Source of the DNA: Clostridia bacterium
Lineage (GTDB): Bacteria; Bacillota; Clostridia; Oscillospirales; Acutalibacteraceae
Reading direction: 5' to 3'
DNA: 7,831 nucleotides
NCBI GenBank assembly: GCA_024689165.1
Contig: JAILDS010000154.1
Location: forward strand, 1 to 7,831
Part shown: positions 6,280 through 7,831 of the stretch, in pieces
Numbering within the stretch: the stretch's first letter is position 1
Layout of the letters: each line of letters begins with the position of its first letter
The notes under the pieces: model-generated
Database searches by the model: none
What the model saw: only the letters and a program-made list of their open reading frames with translations
What the model was told of the DNA's origin: nothing
Program-made: the position numbers and the translations under genes

Positions 6280-7731
6280 ATGAGCGATACCCGGAACTCA
6301 TTTTATCTTTTGACGGACTCGCATTTCGTTTCAAAAAAACAGTGGGTCGAGGGCGAGCCCTTCACCATGCGCGAGAGGGGCGACCAGATCGCGCTGAAGG
6401 CCTCGCCGGAGATACTTGACGCCTTTATCGAAAAGATCCTTGCCGACGATGAAACCGAGGTCGTGATCTTCACCGGGGACAACGTCAACAACGGCGATAT
6501 GGAGTCGCATTACGGGTTCAGGGAGCGCCTTGAAAGACTGACGCAGGCCGGCAAAAAGGTCTACGTCACGACGGCGACCCACGACTACTGCGGCGCCGGC
6601 GACGACGAAAACGGTTTTTCCGCCTGCCGCTACACCGCGACCGGGACTGAGCCCTGCGAGTTCATGCGCAAATCGGAGCTGCTCGGTTTCTATTACGACT
6701 ACGGCCCGAAGCAGGCGCTGAGCCTTCACGAGCCCAGCGGCTCCTACGTCGTGCAGGTCGGTCCCGGCGTCAGGCTCGTGATGATAAACGACAACGGCAA
6801 CGGCAGGAGCCACTGCGGCCTGTTCGAGGACGGGGTCAAATGGCTCGGGGAGCAGATAGACGCGGGCAACGCCGCGGGCGACTTCGTGCTTCTCGCGGTC
6901 CACCACCCGGTCCTTCCTCCGTGGGAGGTCTTCCGTCACATGGCGGACTTCGAGCTGTACGGCGGTTACGACGGCCTTGTGAAGATGATGCTCGAAAAGA
7001 ACGTCCGCGTCGTTTTTACGGGCCACGTGCACGTCCACAACATAAGAAAGTATGCGGACGACAGCGGGCGATGGATGCTCGATATCGCAACGACCGCGCT
7101 CGTCAACGCCGCCGGGATGATGCGGCGCGTAACGGTCGATACGGATTCCGGGATATGCGACGTCAGAAGCATAGGCTTCGACGCGGTCCCCGGGCTTGAG
7201 ACGAACGGCGAGAGCGCGTACGAGTACCTTTATCACCTCAACGCACCCGGGATATTCGAAAAGCTCGTCGATCTCGCGGGGACGGACTATCAGGCTTTCC
7301 TGAGCCTTGCAAAAGGCGTCCTGCCGGTCGACAAGCTGGAAAAACACCCGCACCTCGTCAGGTGGGGCGTCAAGAAGCTGAAGGGGCTGAAGCTCTCGAC
7401 GGTCGCGAAATGGGGCGGCGGCTTCGGGAAAATGGCCCCGGAGATGAAAAACGACGCGCGGAACAAAAAGGTATGGGACGCGCTGAAGGTCATAATGAAG
7501 CACGTTTACCCCGGCGACGCGCCTTTCACGCCCGAAACGACCGAGTACGCCGCGTTTGAAAGCTTCATCGCCAAGCTCGACAGGCTGGTCGTACGCTTTA
7601 AGATAGACGCGGTGAGAAAGCTCATTCCGCCGGGCTCGTCCCTTGCGGAAATGGCGGAGGACTTTTTATACAACAACCGTACCGGCAGCGACGCCGAAAT
7701 CAGCTTCAGCTTAAAAGACGGAGACGAATGA
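6280..7731 (+). CDS. Calcineurin-like metallophosphoesterase with C-terminal extension
   Basis: The 483-residue protein shows the metallophosphoesterase metal motifs in order: DSH (D13, H15), GDNVNNGD (G66-D73, with D67 as bridging ligand and N70 nearby), THDY (100-103) where GNHD/E is usual, HHP (H208, H209), and GHVHVH (248-253). These place two metal ions in a beta-sandwich active site that hydrolyses phosphoester bonds; members act on nucleotides, proteins, phospholipids or cyclic nucleotides, and the substrate cannot be told here. The catalytic domain ends near residue 300. The remaining 180 or so residues are helix-rich, basic in part (RWGVKKLKGLKLS, 361-373), and not recognisable. There is no signal peptide; the N-terminus runs straight into strand 1 (FYLLTDSHF), so a cytoplasmic site is likely. 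ATG 6280 follows AGGGTGA with good spacing and directly precedes motif I. The gene has its own strong promoter and is followed after one base by another gene. Confidence 0.88.
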   Translation: MSDTRNSFYLLTDSHFVSKKQWVEGEPFTMRERGDQIALKASPEILDAFIEKILADDETEVVIFTGDNVNNGDMESHYGFRERLERLTQAGKKVYVTTATHDYCGAGDDENGFSACRYTATGTEPCEFMRKSELLGFYYDYGPKQALSLHEPSGSYVVQVGPGVRLVMINDNGNGRSHCGLFEDGVKWLGEQIDAGNAAGDFVLLAVHHPVLPPWEVFRHMADFELYGGYDGLVKMMLEKNVRVVFTGHVHVHNIRKYADDSGRWMLDIATTALVNAAGMMRRVTVDTDSGICDVRSIGFDAVPGLETNGESAYEYLYHLNAPGIFEKLVDLAGTDYQAFLSLAKGVLPVDKLEKHPHLVRWGVKKLKGLKLSTVAKWGGGFGKMAPEMKNDARNKKVWDALKVIMKHVYPGDAPFTPETTEYAAFESFIAKLDRLVVRFKIDAVRKLIPPGSSLAEMAEDFLYNNRTGSDAEISFSLKDGDE

Positions 7732-7732
7732 T

Positions 7733-7831
7733 ATGGATCCATATATCGCTCACCAGATCCCGTACGATCTGAAATACGTGCCCTCGGGCATAGTGAAATC
7801 ATTTTTCAAGCCGAAAACCAGCCTTGCGTGC
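7733..7831 (+). CDS. Start of an unidentified gene (first 33 codons, cut by window end)
   Basis: ATG 7733 opens a frame that stays open to the last base (MDPYIAHQIPYDLKYVPSGI and onward, ending TSLAC at the edge). GGAGA at 7720-7724 lies eight bases before it, inside the end of the metallophosphoesterase gene, whose stop is one base away. This is tight enough for co-transcription and coupling. The segment has no signal peptide and no recognisable motif, so no function is offered. The ATG at 7728, which overlaps the stop, leads to a stop codon within 15 codons and is not the start. Confidence 0.6.
   Translation, partial: MDPYIAHQIPYDLKYVPSGIVKSFFKPKTSLAC

Noticed and set aside
6331..7503. 390-codon open frame on the minus strand opposite the phosphoesterase gene
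   Set aside because: It lies fully within a gene with clear metal motifs and has no start signal or domain.

Overview
The window is a coding-dense, GC-rich stretch (all genes on the + strand, short gaps, ATGA overlaps, GGAGG-type ribosome sites). It most resembles an uncultured Clostridia-type Firmicute, for example gut or rumen Oscillospirales or Christensenellales. The pointers are a cytoplasmic-membrane lipoprotein with a long Thr/Ala/Pro stalk, sigma-A-like promoters with TTGATT or TTGACT -35 boxes, and a Rho-independent terminator with a T-run. This taxonomic reading is an inference from style, not from a marker gene.

Region 1 (1-1032) is the 3' part of a family 5 ABC transporter substrate-binding protein (OppA type). 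Its start lies outside the window, and it stops abruptly just after the conserved GGWIADFNDP block, so the last roughly 80-100 residues usual for the family are absent. Region 2 (1033-2229) has a clear promoter, a lipoprotein gene with a Thr-rich linker and an unassigned beta-rich C-terminal domain, and a strong terminator.

Region 3 (2219-6181) is the metabolic core. A promoter overlaps the end of the terminator and leads into three closely packed genes: a glycoside hydrolase family 4 enzyme, a PfkB-family carbohydrate kinase (overlapping by ATGA) and a 513-residue cytoplasmic protein. That last protein looks like a TIM-barrel hydrolase with a beta-rich C-terminal part; I do not recognise a named family for it. 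Together they suggest intracellular breakdown of a glycoside taken up without a PTS: the kinase could phosphorylate the sugar or glycoside, GH4 could cleave it, and the barrel protein could act on a related bond. The substrate is unknown.

Region 4 (6216-7831) starts at a near-consensus promoter (TTGATT, 17 bp, TATAAT). It carries a calcineurin-like metallophosphoesterase with an unusual third metal motif and a C-terminal extension of about 180 residues, followed after one base by the first 33 codons of an unidentified gene. The three intergenic gaps (1033-1131, 2164-2315, 6182-6279) are each under 160 bases and hold promoters and, in one case, a terminator. No RNA gene, CRISPR array, insertion sequence or attachment site was seen. 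The best candidates for something undescribed are the GH4-kinase-barrel operon and its third gene.
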